The notes beneath the pieces were generated by a model that did no database searches, was not told the DNA's origin, and saw only the letters and a program-made list of their open reading frames with translations. Positions 36,267 through 45,333 of a stretch of 49,094 nt of DNA are shown here, in pieces; the stretch's first letter is position 1; the number at the start of each line of letters is the position of its first letter. The stretch lies in assembly GCF_007860135.1 (NCBI RefSeq), contig NZ_SJPV01000012.1, positions 238,035-287,128 on the forward strand. Reading direction: 5' to 3'. Origin of the DNA: Novipirellula artificiosorum (GTDB taxonomy: Bacteria > Planctomycetota > Planctomycetia > Pirellulales > Pirellulaceae). A program made the position numbers and the translations under genes.

Positions 36267-37808
36267 ATGAAACTAAGCAAGTTTTCCACGCTAACGCTGT
36301 TATTCGTTCTTCCTGTCATGCTGGTATCGAGTTGTGCTAGGGGAGAAGCAGCTCGACCCAATATCTTGTTGATCACAGCGGATGATATGAGTTACAGCAG
36401 TCCGGGTTTTGCGGGAGGCGTAGCTCCCGGGGTAAGCCCGAACATCGACCGCCTGGCAAGTGAAGGTTTTTCTTTTGAGAGGGCTTTCGCGACCGTTGCG
36501 GTTTGTCAACCTTCGCGTCAGTCCATGCTTTCCGGACGATATCCCCACAACTACGGTTCGGCCGGTTTCTTTCCGATGAAAGAGGGAATCCCTGCCCTGC
36601 CCTCCCTTCTGGGAGCTTCCGGTTACTTTACCGGGAATATACACAAGACGGGGCATATGCAGCCGGAGGAATCGTTCAGCTGGGCATTCGAAGCCCAGAG
36701 ATCAGGATCCAGGAATAACGGAAGGGATCCAAAATCGCTAGCAGGTGCATTGCGTAAAGTCATTGAACTCGCCGGGGATCAGGAAAAGCCTTTTTTCATG
36801 GTCGTCAATTCAGGTGATCCGCATCGCCCCTTTTACGGAGACCCCAAAGGTTCACGCCCAAATGAAGTGAAACCTTCTAGGATTTATGGATCGGAAGAGG
36901 TAAGCATACCACCCTCCCTGTCTGATCTTCCTGGCATACGGACTGACCTTGCAAGATATGCCTCTTCCGTGCGGCGGCTTGATGACGCTGTGGGGGAATG
37001 CCTGAAGGTTCTTGAGGAGAAGCAGAAGGCTTCTTCAACCCTGGTAATTTTTACCTCTGATCACGGAATGCCATTGCCTTTCGGCAAATTCGACGCCTAC
37101 ATGGAAAGTAATCACACGCCCCTGATATTCCGTTGGCCAGAACGTATTCCGACCCCGGCTGTGGACAGTGACCATCTGGTCTCCCTAGTAGACCTTACCC
37201 CTACCGTGCTGGAATTGGCGGGTCTGCCTGTCCCCGCTAACCTGGACGGAAAATCTCTGGTCCCTATCCTTGAGAGTCACCCTCCTGAAACCTGGCGCAA
37301 GGCCATTGTCTTTTTGAGAAATCAGGACATCAATTACGGTTTGGGTAGAAAATATAGAGACAATCCCGATCTAATTAGGACCCTCGAGGCACAAGGTTGG
37401 CAACCCCGCCCTGATCATCACACGCGTGGCACCTATTCCCGCGATAAGGAGATAAGATGTTACTACAGCGGACAGTATGGGTACATCTACAATAAGTGCT
37501 ACCAGGAAAACGGATTGGAGACAGGTCCACTCGGGGTGATCGTTCCCTATCCCGATGCATCCATGAATGCCATGAAAATGGCCTCAGCGGAAAGTGTGTC
37601 CATGAAAGAGCGGTATGAGCTCTATTTACTTCGGGCACCTGAAGAGCTGTATGACTGGTCTTCCGATCCAGGAAGCTGGCATAATCTTGCCGGGAATCCA
37701 GAGTATTCACGTTTATTGATTGCTGCAAGGAAGGGGCTCCTTGAATGGATGAAATCATCGAATGACCCCCTGGCCGAAGTTTACGAGAACTTTGTGGACT
37801 CTCAATAG
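36267..37808 (+). CDS. Lipoprotein sulfatase, heparan N-sulfatase-like
   Basis: The 513-residue protein has a lipobox VSSC (Cys23), so it is probably anchored to a membrane. ITADDMSYSSPGF holds the metal DD. AVCQPSRQSMLSGRYPH holds Cys80, to be converted to formylglycine. IFTSDHGMPLP gives the DH ligands. Overall it resembles the N-sulphoglucosamine sulphohydrolase branch (CQPSR rather than CSPTR), but relatives also desulfate other glycans. It lies between the two PQQ-propeller genes, with the second starting 22-46 bp after its stop. The three genes very likely form one transcription unit that acts on one sulfated polysaccharide. Confidence 0.82.
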   Translation: MKLSKFSTLTLLFVLPVMLVSSCARGEAARPNILLITADDMSYSSPGFAGGVAPGVSPNIDRLASEGFSFERAFATVAVCQPSRQSMLSGRYPHNYGSAGFFPMKEGIPALPSLLGASGYFTGNIHKTGHMQPEESFSWAFEAQRSGSRNNGRDPKSLAGALRKVIELAGDQEKPFFMVVNSGDPHRPFYGDPKGSRPNEVKPSRIYGSEEVSIPPSLSDLPGIRTDLARYASSVRRLDDAVGECLKVLEEKQKASSTLVIFTSDHGMPLPFGKFDAYMESNHTPLIFRWPERIPTPAVDSDHLVSLVDLTPTVLELAGLPVPANLDGKSLVPILESHPPETWRKAIVFLRNQDINYGLGRKYRDNPDLIRTLEAQGWQPRPDHHTRGTYSRDKEIRCYYSGQYGYIYNKCYQENGLETGPLGVIVPYPDASMNAMKMASAESVSMKERYELYLLRAPEELYDWSSDPGSWHNLAGNPEYSRLLIAARKGLLEWMKSSNDPLAEVYENFVDSQ

Positions 37809-37830
37809 GCTTACACGTTCAATCACAAAT

Positions 37831-40401
37831 ATGGATCTCGCGATAACACCAGCCATGAAAAATCTTCTGAAATCAATTCTTGCACAGGCATGCATCGCCC
37901 TGATCTCTGCCTACGGTGCGGGTGTCAAATATGAACTTACGGTACACGGAGCTGAACTCACGATACACGGAGCAGATGGAACGGGAACCTATCCTCAGGG
38001 AAAAGAAGTACCCTTGATTCTGAATAATACCCCCGAAGGCAGGGAGTTCATGACGTGGAGTGGTGGTGGTGGATATGTGCGTGATGTCTATTCCTCGAAA
38101 ACGAGTGTTCTGATTCCCGCAAGAGATTTATGCATCAAAGCTATCTATCGCGATGAGGAAAGTTGCGGCATTTCCGACCTTGACCAGATCCGGCAAGAAG
38201 TGCGGTCCTCCGCAACGACCGAATCCAATGTCCGCTCCCGTCATGCAGCCCTTCGCCGTTGGTGGCGTCTATTATGGAGACAGGGATATGATATGCGCGT
38301 TTTCGACACAAGCTCCTGGACACTGCTGTCGAGTGGGGAAAGTACCCCGCAAATGATCCAGGCAATCGATCGGGGTTTTGCGATCCTGGAACACCTGTTC
38401 GCAAACCCGGTTCTTATCGCTGAGGTGACAGGTGCTGCAGATGTAGTTGACCAGGATGCTCAAAGCGAAAGCGGGCTGAGGCGTACCAACTGGCCCTTCT
38501 ACCATGGTGTGGATGGGGCCCAAACTGGGTATTCACCTGATATAGGCCCTTCAAATGGAAAGCTAGCGTGGCGTTTCCCCAAACTAAACCAGGTTCCCCC
38601 GTCGCCGCCCATACTCCGTGACGGCAGGGTAACCATTTCGACGCTTAACTACTGTTTCGACGAGTTGACTGGAGAAAGGATTGATGCCAAACGAACCCAA
38701 ATCGATGCCAGTTCATCCGGAGAACAGAAGGTGAAGGCCAAGAACTATGGCGACAGAATTGCTCTGTTCGAAGATGGGAAAATCCTCTGGGAACAGAATC
38801 TCGGGACAGAACTCAGGGGGGAGCCCACAGTCTATTCCGAAAGGCTATATGCAGGCAACAGCAAGGGTGAACTATTTGCTCTCGATAGAAGAGACGGAAA
38901 TGTACTGTGGTCGTACGAGACGGATGAGAAAACAGAAGCGGCATACCAGTATTACTCCGCCCCTGCTGAATCCGGAGATCGGCTTTACGTCGGTGGAGCC
39001 GGGTCAATGGTGTATTGCCTCGATGCTGTTAAAGGTCGTCTTCTTTGGAAGCATAAGGTAAGCGATTGGATACGTTCAAAACCGCTGGTACTAGGGGATT
39101 TGGTTTATGTTGCCACATTAGACGGATATCTATATGGTTTGCGTGACGGTGGTAGCCAGGCCAAAGAAATAAGAAAAGTGAAAGTGAACGAACATGGATT
39201 CACCACGGACCTGGCGGGAAGTGATAAGGGAATATTGGCCGCCGGAAAAGATATGATCCTGTATTCCGTCTTTCCCGACACCTTTTTCCTGAACTGGAAA
39301 CATGGGATCGTTGATGGTGCCTGGGTCGATGGCAATTTCTATCGGATCAAATTGGAGGGAGGACCACCATCGCTGACAGTCGCCGACGGGATTGTTTACT
39401 GTGGGGGAAAGGATCAATTTGTTCACGCGTTGAATGCAGAAACCGGAAGGGAGATCTGGAGGTTTGAGACCGGTGGCAAACTTGGAGCAGCCGTAACCGT
39501 GGTAGAAAACATGGTGGTTTTTGGCGTTTACGGTGGGAAGGGGGTGTATTACGCCCTCGATAAAGACACAGGCAACCAAATATGGAAGACGGAGGAATAC
39601 GGCAATGTCTGGGTAGGAGCACAGTATAACGCAGGGAAGTTGTTTTTCGGGAATATGCACGGAATGATGTACGGGGCCGATGCAGCAAGCGGAAAAATGA
39701 TCTGGTCATTCGACACAGCAAAAGATACCGGGAAAGAGAACTGGCGGAATATGAACAAGAGGGGGCATGGCTGGCCTCCGGGAATTTATCCCGTTCCTGT
39801 TGCGGATGCCAACAAGGTCTATACCGGTTCCTGGTCGGGCTATTACTTCGCCTTTGACCAGGAAACAGGGGAAATGGTATGGCGGACCCAGACGAACAAT
39901 GGCAATCTGAACGGAGGACTCCCCGACTCTGCGGCTCCTGTTCTCTGGGGCAATCATGTCTACGTACAAAAGACAGGCAACATTCTCGCTGCACTGAATC
40001 GTGAAACCGGAACGATAGAATGGGAATGGACGGCTCCCAAAGGATATGGTCAGAATGGCACGGTCGCAGCCCATGATAATAAGATATTCGGCACCTACTT
40101 TGATGGCGGTCGCGCGTTCCCGATTAATGCTACGGTCATTGCTTTCGACGACGTGGCGCAAGGATCAGCCGAACTATGGCGTTATAGAGGCGGGGGCGGA
40201 CTGACAGCCCCGGTCATCACCGATGGCAAACTCATTAATGTATCCTCAGCCGATCCCTTTATGGTCTGCCTTGACCCAGACGACGGCTCCGTAATCTGGC
40301 GGATATTCACGGGTGGCGTGATGCTGGAAGGTGTCCCAGCCATTTACGGAAACAAGGTGTATGCTCATTTCGATACCGATTGGATCTATGCAATCGAGTA
40401 G
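37831..40401 (+). CDS. Secreted PQQ-like beta-propeller protein with InlB-like repeat (second of a pair)
   Basis: Starts at 37831 or 37855 are possible; the latter gives the shorter n-region before LLKSILAQACIALISAYGAG. An upstream-extended frame to 37762 overlaps the sulfatase and is rejected. Residues about 30-100 resemble a divergent InlB/Listeria-Bacteroides repeat (YPQGKEVPLILNNTPEGREF, then TWSGGGGYV). A helical segment DLDQIRQEVRSSATTESNVR matches the same region of the first propeller protein, so the two are paralogues. About ten blades follow (DRRDGNVLWSYET, NAETGREIWRFETG, ETGEMVWRTQT). It is exported. The extra N-terminal repeat may bind a surface or partner. Confidence 0.78.
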   Translation: MDLAITPAMKNLLKSILAQACIALISAYGAGVKYELTVHGAELTIHGADGTGTYPQGKEVPLILNNTPEGREFMTWSGGGGYVRDVYSSKTSVLIPARDLCIKAIYRDEESCGISDLDQIRQEVRSSATTESNVRSRHAALRRWWRLLWRQGYDMRVFDTSSWTLLSSGESTPQMIQAIDRGFAILEHLFANPVLIAEVTGAADVVDQDAQSESGLRRTNWPFYHGVDGAQTGYSPDIGPSNGKLAWRFPKLNQVPPSPPILRDGRVTISTLNYCFDELTGERIDAKRTQIDASSSGEQKVKAKNYGDRIALFEDGKILWEQNLGTELRGEPTVYSERLYAGNSKGELFALDRRDGNVLWSYETDEKTEAAYQYYSAPAESGDRLYVGGAGSMVYCLDAVKGRLLWKHKVSDWIRSKPLVLGDLVYVATLDGYLYGLRDGGSQAKEIRKVKVNEHGFTTDLAGSDKGILAAGKDMILYSVFPDTFFLNWKHGIVDGAWVDGNFYRIKLEGGPPSLTVADGIVYCGGKDQFVHALNAETGREIWRFETGGKLGAAVTVVENMVVFGVYGGKGVYYALDKDTGNQIWKTEEYGNVWVGAQYNAGKLFFGNMHGMMYGADAASGKMIWSFDTAKDTGKENWRNMNKRGHGWPPGIYPVPVADANKVYTGSWSGYYFAFDQETGEMVWRTQTNNGNLNGGLPDSAAPVLWGNHVYVQKTGNILAALNRETGTIEWEWTAPKGYGQNGTVAAHDNKIFGTYFDGGRAFPINATVIAFDDVAQGSAELWRYRGGGGLTAPVITDGKLINVSSADPFMVCLDPDDGSVIWRIFTGGVMLEGVPAIYGNKVYAHFDTDWIYAIE

Positions 40402-40432
40402 TTGTATGACGATTCACTGTTGGGAGTGAACT

Positions 40433-40987
40433 ATGAATGGTTTTGTGAAAATACTTAGATTTGTTACGTTGTCTCTACTGATATTCTCTTGTGAAGTTGT
40501 TGCGCAAGATTCAATAAGTCCCAATCGCAACTATTTTAAACTATATGTTCTCAATGAGAAAAACGAAGTTCTTCTTGTAGAATATAGGAGTGTTTGGGAA
40601 CCCATCGGAGGTGGATACAATAGCAGTTTGAACATGGAAGATTATGTGAGGAAACTTGCTATGACGGCAAATGTCAAGGCGACGGAAATACGTTTGCGCG
40701 GACTTTTTAGTGTCTTCTATAACAAGAGCGATCAACCTATCGTTTATCATTACTATACAGTTCGATATACGTCAGGAGAGATCAAAACTCCCGAAGATTG
40801 CACGGGAGTGAAATGGGTCAACCTCGATGAGGCTGGAAAGATAATGGGGTATGAAGAAATGGTAGAGATATACGCGAAAGTTCTTGAGAATCGCAATTTG
40901 TGGGGTGGGACTTATCGAATCACTAAAGACAATGCAAAGGAGACGCGTGAGGTTGAAAAACTCGTGGATTTTTTCAAACTCAATTAG
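40433..40987 (+). CDS. Secreted protein with a degenerate Nudix fold
   Basis: The 184-residue protein starts after a good Shine-Dalgarno-like GGGAG 6 nt upstream, and has a signal peptide (ILRFVTLSLLIFSCEVVA). The body has a Nudix-type order: YFKLYVLNEKNEVLLVEY, WEPIGGGYN, RLRGLFSVFYN and VKWVNLDEAGKIMGYEEM. In the Nudix box the metal-binding REUxEE Glu pair is missing (VRKLAMTANV). It is therefore probably not a nucleotide pyrophosphatase. DNA here is AT-rich (18 G+C of 60 in 40441-40500), unlike the flanking genes. It closes the plus-strand block. Function is unknown. Confidence 0.6.
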   Translation: MNGFVKILRFVTLSLLIFSCEVVAQDSISPNRNYFKLYVLNEKNEVLLVEYRSVWEPIGGGYNSSLNMEDYVRKLAMTANVKATEIRLRGLFSVFYNKSDQPIVYHYYTVRYTSGEIKTPEDCTGVKWVNLDEAGKIMGYEEMVEIYAKVLENRNLWGGTYRITKDNAKETREVEKLVDFFKLN

Positions 40988-41098
40988 CTGGGCAGCGCCA
41001 ATTTGGAGCGGAAACGTTGCAAATACAAGCACGACAAGCAAACGCGTTCAGTCCGTTCAGGTTGTGGTCGAACGCTTGGTCTTGGCTTCGAGTGTGTC

Positions 41099-42175
41099 TC
41101 ACGCTGGCGGCTGGTACATACAGAGCGGATCTTCGGCCAGTGGATCGCCGGTCGCCGCGTAGGCGCGTCCGCGTGAGCCACCACACAAGTCCTTCAAGTC
41201 ACAGGCACCACAGCGGCCGCCGAAGGCCGATGTGTCGCGCAGACTGGTGAACAGTTCCGAGTCTCGATAGATGGTGAGCGGGTCGCTCTCGCGGACCGAT
41301 CCTGCACTGAGCGGCAAAAAGCCAGAGGGCATGATGTCGCCTCGGTAGGAAATGAACATGATGCCGTTGCCATCTCGCATCCCCGCGCCGGGCACACGTG
41401 GCGGACCGGCGCCGCCCTGCCGCTTCGCAAGCACGCGGCGGTACTGGGGCGCTTCCGTGGTCGCGATCATAAAGTTCGACTTTTGACCCATCTCGATCAG
41501 CCACTGGAACAATTCCTCGGCCTGTTCGGGCTCGATTTGTCGGAGCAACTCACCGCGCCCCGTGGTCACCAAGAAAAACAGGCTCCAGCGTTTGGGTTTC
41601 ATTTGGCCGACGCGCTCGTGAATCGCGGGCATGTCGCTGAGCGTATCCGCCGTGACCAGCGTGTTGACCTGCATGGGGATCTTCGCCTCGGCGATATGCT
41701 CGGCTGCCTCCAGCGTCCGATCGAAGCAGCCAGGAATACCACGTAGATCGTCGTGGCGTGTTGCGTCGGAGCCGTCGAGACTGAGCGACATGGCGCCCAC
41801 GCCGTGCTCCTTCAGCTGAAACACGGCCTCGCGGGTCAGCTTCGGTGTCACGCTCGGCGCCACGTCAACGTGAAGCTTCAAAGACTTCGCATAGTCCATG
41901 ATTTCGAAGAAATCGGGACGCTCCAGCGGATCGCCTCCGGTCAGCACCACCACCGGCATCGGCTTGGCCTCAGCCAGGGCACGCAGCACGGTGAAGGCTT
42001 CGTCCTTGGTAAGCTCGTCCGGAAGGCGCTCTTTGATTGCCTCTGCCCGGCAGTGCTTGCAGGCAAGCCCGCAAGCCCGCGTCAGCTCCCAATACACACG
42101 GCGCGGACTCTTGGTGTATCGGTAGCCCGGCTCGGGTGCAAAGGCAGCGTGGGGGTGTTGATGCGGATGAGGCAT
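41099..42175 (-). CDS. Radical SAM/SPASM domain protein
   Basis: The start at 42175 (MPHPHQHPHAAF) is chosen over 42211; the first 15 residues are His-rich. The radical SAM cluster site is ELTRACGLACKHCRAEAI (CxxxCxxC) near residues 35-42. VVVLTGGDPLERPDFFEIMD and LSLDGSDATRHDDLRG are the usual SAM-binding and barrel segments. The C-terminus has CGACDLKDLCGGSRGRAY and a final Cys, a SPASM auxiliary 4Fe-4S site. It resembles heme-modifying or peptide-modifying members (AhbD/TIGR04053-like) more than anaerobic sulfatase-maturing enzymes. No short peptide substrate is visible next to it. Cytoplasmic; target unknown. Confidence 0.82.
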   Translation of the reverse strand: MPHPHQHPHAAFAPEPGYRYTKSPRRVYWELTRACGLACKHCRAEAIKERLPDELTKDEAFTVLRALAEAKPMPVVVLTGGDPLERPDFFEIMDYAKSLKLHVDVAPSVTPKLTREAVFQLKEHGVGAMSLSLDGSDATRHDDLRGIPGCFDRTLEAAEHIAEAKIPMQVNTLVTADTLSDMPAIHERVGQMKPKRWSLFFLVTTGRGELLRQIEPEQAEELFQWLIEMGQKSNFMIATTEAPQYRRVLAKRQGGAGPPRVPGAGMRDGNGIMFISYRGDIMPSGFLPLSAGSVRESDPLTIYRDSELFTSLRDTSAFGGRCGACDLKDLCGGSRGRAYAATGDPLAEDPLCMYQPPA

Positions 42176-42554
42176 GAGCTCTTCCAATAGGGTTTTCAAT
42201 GAATAGTCCACGCGGCTGATAGCGACTTAAATACTGCGTGGTGTCTGATTCTTCTAGAGATCAGACACACATTCTAGCCGCCGGGCCAGATTTTTGCACT
42301 GCGGTGGGGAACGCTGCCCCATGCGAAAATCCCGCTGGCGAGGCACAGAGCTTGGTATCAATCTCCCATTCTCCCCGGCTCTCCAAATACGTCGTCTGGA
42401 TTTTTTCGGAAACATACGTGCCAGCGATCAGGCCGACCGAGCGTTGGCAAACTTGGAAAGGTGGCACTGAAACTATCCGCCCCGACCGAACCGTGGATCG
42501 TGCGCAATGCAACCTGGAATGCTGCAGTCTTCATGGAGTCAATTTCCTTTTCTC

Positions 42555-42935
42555 TCATTGCGGATGCCATTGATCGAGTGCTTGGCTCATGGCGTCGACC
42601 TTATCCGGCAATGACTGCACCAAGTTAGTTTGCTCGCCGATGTCGTTACTCAAGTCGTACAGTTCGTAAGCGTGCTTGCCTTCCTCTCCGCCGTACCAGA
42701 GTCGGATGAGCTTGTAATCGCCTTCACGAATAAACGAGCCGCCGACTGTGCCTGCAAGAGTCTGGGATCGGGGAAAATGGCAGAACATGCGATCCCGATC
42801 CAGAGCCATGCCGTCGGCTAGGACAGGCAGGAGGCTGATACCATCGATGGCCGCGTACTGTGATTTGTCGATGCCTGCAATCTTAGTCAGTGTGGGGAAG
42901 ATGTCGATCGCATGCACCGGTTGGTTGCAGGCTGG
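42555..42935 (-). pseudogene. Sulfatase C-terminal fragment
   Basis: From about 42935 the minus strand reads CNQPVHAIDIFPTLTKIAG, then DGISLLPVLADG, FIREGDYKLIRLWYGGEEG and ELYDLSNDIGEQTNL, ending with ALDQWHPQ. This is the last 120 residues of a sulfatase. The catalytic N-terminus and metal sites are missing. It begins exactly at a palindrome (42927-42943) that also forms the end of the adjacent nucleoside-hydrolase-like gene, whose reading frame overlaps it in another frame. The 340-bp gap 42212-42554 between this and the radical SAM gene holds no gene. Confidence 0.75.
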
Positions 42936-45261
42936 CAGCCTGCACGACTCCCGAGCGACGTAGCAACTCGTTGTGAATGCGGCGGGAATGGTTGCGGAAT
43001 TTCTGCTCGTTCTCTTTCTCGATTTCGGCCGTGTTGACTCCATCTGGCCGAATGTCGTCCAAGCTGACACCATAGGTTCCCAGCAATGTCCAATAGGTTG
43101 CTGAATCGGAATGGTCGACACCATCGTAGGCGAACTTGCCGTCCACGAAGATCGTGCCCAGCCTGCTGGTGCGGAACTGATCGTAATACTCGCGGCCCTT
43201 TGGGGCTCCGCTAACGATACCGTGTTGGCCGATAGCGCCGCATTCGTAGAAGCGGATTTTGTCGTCGGCTGCCACGCGTTTTAAATAGCTGCAAGCGGCC
43301 GAGTCTTCGCGGCAATTGGCGACGTTTTCGGGGTGTTCTTTCGATCCCTGATGGAGTGGCGAGTTCGTCCAGTGGGCGATGAAGCGAACACGCTTAAGAA
43401 TGTCTTGTTTGCTGGTCGCCAAACAATGATGCACCAGAATCGCGGGCTCGGTTAGCGAACCCCAGCACAATACATTCAAGACATCATCATCCGCGATCGT
43501 CTCGGCTGTCGCGAGCAAGTCTGCGACGGTGTCATAGCGATCCAAAGAAGCGTAGGTGCGTTCGCTGTTGAAACGCTCGGCCGACTCTTTGATGCAAGAC
43601 TGCTTGAATGAGATCGCCTTGGGAAATCCACCGATCTCTTTGTTCAGCGCCAACACTTCGGCTTCGTAAGCGTTACCAAAGTAGTTGCTGGCCCAGACGG
43701 CTTGGTCCGGCGACTCGCGATGCTCGTTGCGGTGAGTGCTGGCGACAACGATTCCCAGTGTTTCAAATTCGTTAGCCATCAACAGGTAACCCGCCATCGC
43801 AGATATGTCATCGGGATCATTGACGCTGCCTTCTTTCTCATCGCCACCTAAACGCTTGTCACTCATGTCGCTGATGATCCAGACTTTCGGCTTCCTGATC
43901 TTAGGCTTCCGGCCTGAAGCATTTTTGTCATCACGGGCTGGCATCACGTGCGTTAAGTCGGCTGGCAGCGTATTCGACGACGCTTCAACAATCTCGACTC
44001 TGCCGCCTTCCTCACTAACGAACAAATCCCCAAGTTTTTTGAGTCCATCAATGTAAACCGTCGCGTCGCCCTCGGCGCGAAAACGCACCTTGTTTACCGA
44101 GATGTTTTTGGCCTGTAGAGTCGCATTCTCTTTCACATTCGCTTCGCCGAGGTTGTTCTCCGGTTGCCAAGTCATCGGACGTCCGAAGTGAACACGGTTG
44201 GCAATCAGCTTCGCATCGCCCGACAGCTCGAGCGTTGTGCAGCCGAAGGTCATGTCTTGTGGCTTGTCGATGCCTTCAACGCGAACCGTTCCGGCACTTT
44301 GCATCCACTCACAGATATGGGTACGGCCCTTGATCGTTGCGTCGGTTTCTTCGCCAGAAAAGTACATGGCGTACATCGAAATGCCGACAGGTTCGCCGTT
44401 GTTCCGCTTTAATGTCAAGTTACCCATCACAAGCGGCGTTGCGAGATCGTTCGTCAGCGTGATTTCGCCTTTCAAGTTGTGCGGAAACAGCGATACGATC
44501 GTGTCTCGCGACGCGGTCAACGTGACTTCGGCGGGCGGTTGCCAGCCACCAATGCGGCGGAGGAAAAGAAACCAACGCTGGACGCGTGTGTCGGTCATGT
44601 TCAATCGCCAATTGACGCCGGGAAGCAAATTGTCCCGATTGTACTGGGCTGTGATCGAATCACCCGGCACCAAATTCAACTTCGTGCTGCCGCCTTTGTC
44701 ACAGTAAACACCCAAGCCAATCGGGAAGTCCGAATCGGTCAACGTCACGTCTGCTTCACCCGACAAGATGATGGCATCGGGTCGCGGACCGGCTTTCAAT
44801 CGCGTGCCTCGAAGGACGCCTTTGCCTTTTTCCCAGTGGAAACTGATGCCGTAGGAATACGATACTGTCGTGTCGGTCGCTTCCCAAAGACCTTGGTAAA
44901 GACGAAAGACTGTGTGGATCGCCGTACCACCTTTGTTTACGAAACCGCCGATCTCGCATTTGTTTGTTACCAGCGTGCCGCCTTCCCACTTGACACTGTG
45001 ATGGCGTGAATAGTCACCGACGATTTCGAACGTGCAATTCTCCAGCGTGAGCTTGGCGTTTGCAGGAAGGATCAAACTGCCGTCGAGTCGGATGTGTTTG
45101 TCGCGTACGACTTCCTCCCCACTGACCGTCCAGTCGCCTTGGCGTGAGTCGATGTCACGCGCGGCAGCGGGGGAGACCATCAAGGTCGTGCAGGCTGCTA
45201 GCCTGCACAAAAAAAGAATGATGATTGCAGGTTGGCAGCCTGCCCTAGGGTTTTTCGGCAT
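42883..45261 (-). CDS. Secreted beta-helix/nucleoside-hydrolase-like fusion protein
   Basis: The start at 45261 (MPKNPRAGCQPA) gives a 792-residue protein; a longer frame to 45330 is less likely. The signal core AIIILFLCRLAACTTLMVSP is encoded by two palindromic repeats. Residues about 60-430 are strand-rich with Asn/Gly turns (LTLENCTFEIVGDYSRHH, then DAIILSGEADVTLTDSD), a beta-helix. From about 450, KPKVWIISDMSDKRLGGDEK, then NDPDDISAMAGYLLMANEFE and LNVLCWGSLTEPAILVHH match the DUF1593/nucleoside-hydrolase-like fold with its Asp calcium site. The final residues (GVVQAASLQPTGACD) come from another palindrome copy. It may act on glycosylated or cellulose-like material; substrate unknown. Confidence 0.6.
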   Translation of the reverse strand: MPKNPRAGCQPAIIILFLCRLAACTTLMVSPAAARDIDSRQGDWTVSGEEVVRDKHIRLDGSLILPANAKLTLENCTFEIVGDYSRHHSVKWEGGTLVTNKCEIGGFVNKGGTAIHTVFRLYQGLWEATDTTVSYSYGISFHWEKGKGVLRGTRLKAGPRPDAIILSGEADVTLTDSDFPIGLGVYCDKGGSTKLNLVPGDSITAQYNRDNLLPGVNWRLNMTDTRVQRWFLFLRRIGGWQPPAEVTLTASRDTIVSLFPHNLKGEITLTNDLATPLVMGNLTLKRNNGEPVGISMYAMYFSGEETDATIKGRTHICEWMQSAGTVRVEGIDKPQDMTFGCTTLELSGDAKLIANRVHFGRPMTWQPENNLGEANVKENATLQAKNISVNKVRFRAEGDATVYIDGLKKLGDLFVSEEGGRVEIVEASSNTLPADLTHVMPARDDKNASGRKPKIRKPKVWIISDMSDKRLGGDEKEGSVNDPDDISAMAGYLLMANEFETLGIVVASTHRNEHRESPDQAVWASNYFGNAYEAEVLALNKEIGGFPKAISFKQSCIKESAERFNSERTYASLDRYDTVADLLATAETIADDDVLNVLCWGSLTEPAILVHHCLATSKQDILKRVRFIAHWTNSPLHQGSKEHPENVANCREDSAACSYLKRVAADDKIRFYECGAIGQHGIVSGAPKGREYYDQFRTSRLGTIFVDGKFAYDGVDHSDSATYWTLLGTYGVSLDDIRPDGVNTAEIEKENEQKFRNHSRRIHNELLRRSGVVQAASLQPTGACDRHLPHTD
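42927..42943. repeat. Palindrome GCAGGCTGGCAGCCTGC, copy 1
   Basis: A perfect 8-bp-arm palindrome with a 1-nt centre. It encodes part of the C-terminus of the beta-helix/nucleoside-hydrolase protein and marks the border with the sulfatase fragment. Confidence 0.85.
45188..45208. repeat. Palindrome GTGCAGGCTgctAGCCTGCAC, copy 2
   Basis: Perfect 9-bp arms with a 3-nt loop, belonging to the same family as 42927-42943. It lies in the signal-peptide coding region of the same gene. Confidence 0.85.
45227..45243. repeat. Palindrome GCAGGTTGGCAGCCTGC, copy 3
   Basis: Same family with one mismatch in the arms. With copy 2 it brackets the hydrophobic core of the signal peptide. A weaker relative, TCAGGC-TGGC-GCCTGA, lies at 45334-45349 in the intergenic region. 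Confidence 0.75.
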
Positions 45262-45333
45262 GTTATTGCTTGGTTGAATGAGAAGAAAGCTTTTTTTGCG
45301 GGCTAGCAGCCTATTCAGCTCCAAGGCCAAATT

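Noticed and set aside
39347..39994. 215-codon minus-strand open frame
   Set aside because: Antisense shadow of the second PQQ propeller, rich in Ser/Arg as expected from such shadows.
42261..42573. Open frames between the radical SAM gene and the sulfatase fragment
   Set aside because: Both strands open but neither carries a recognisable domain.
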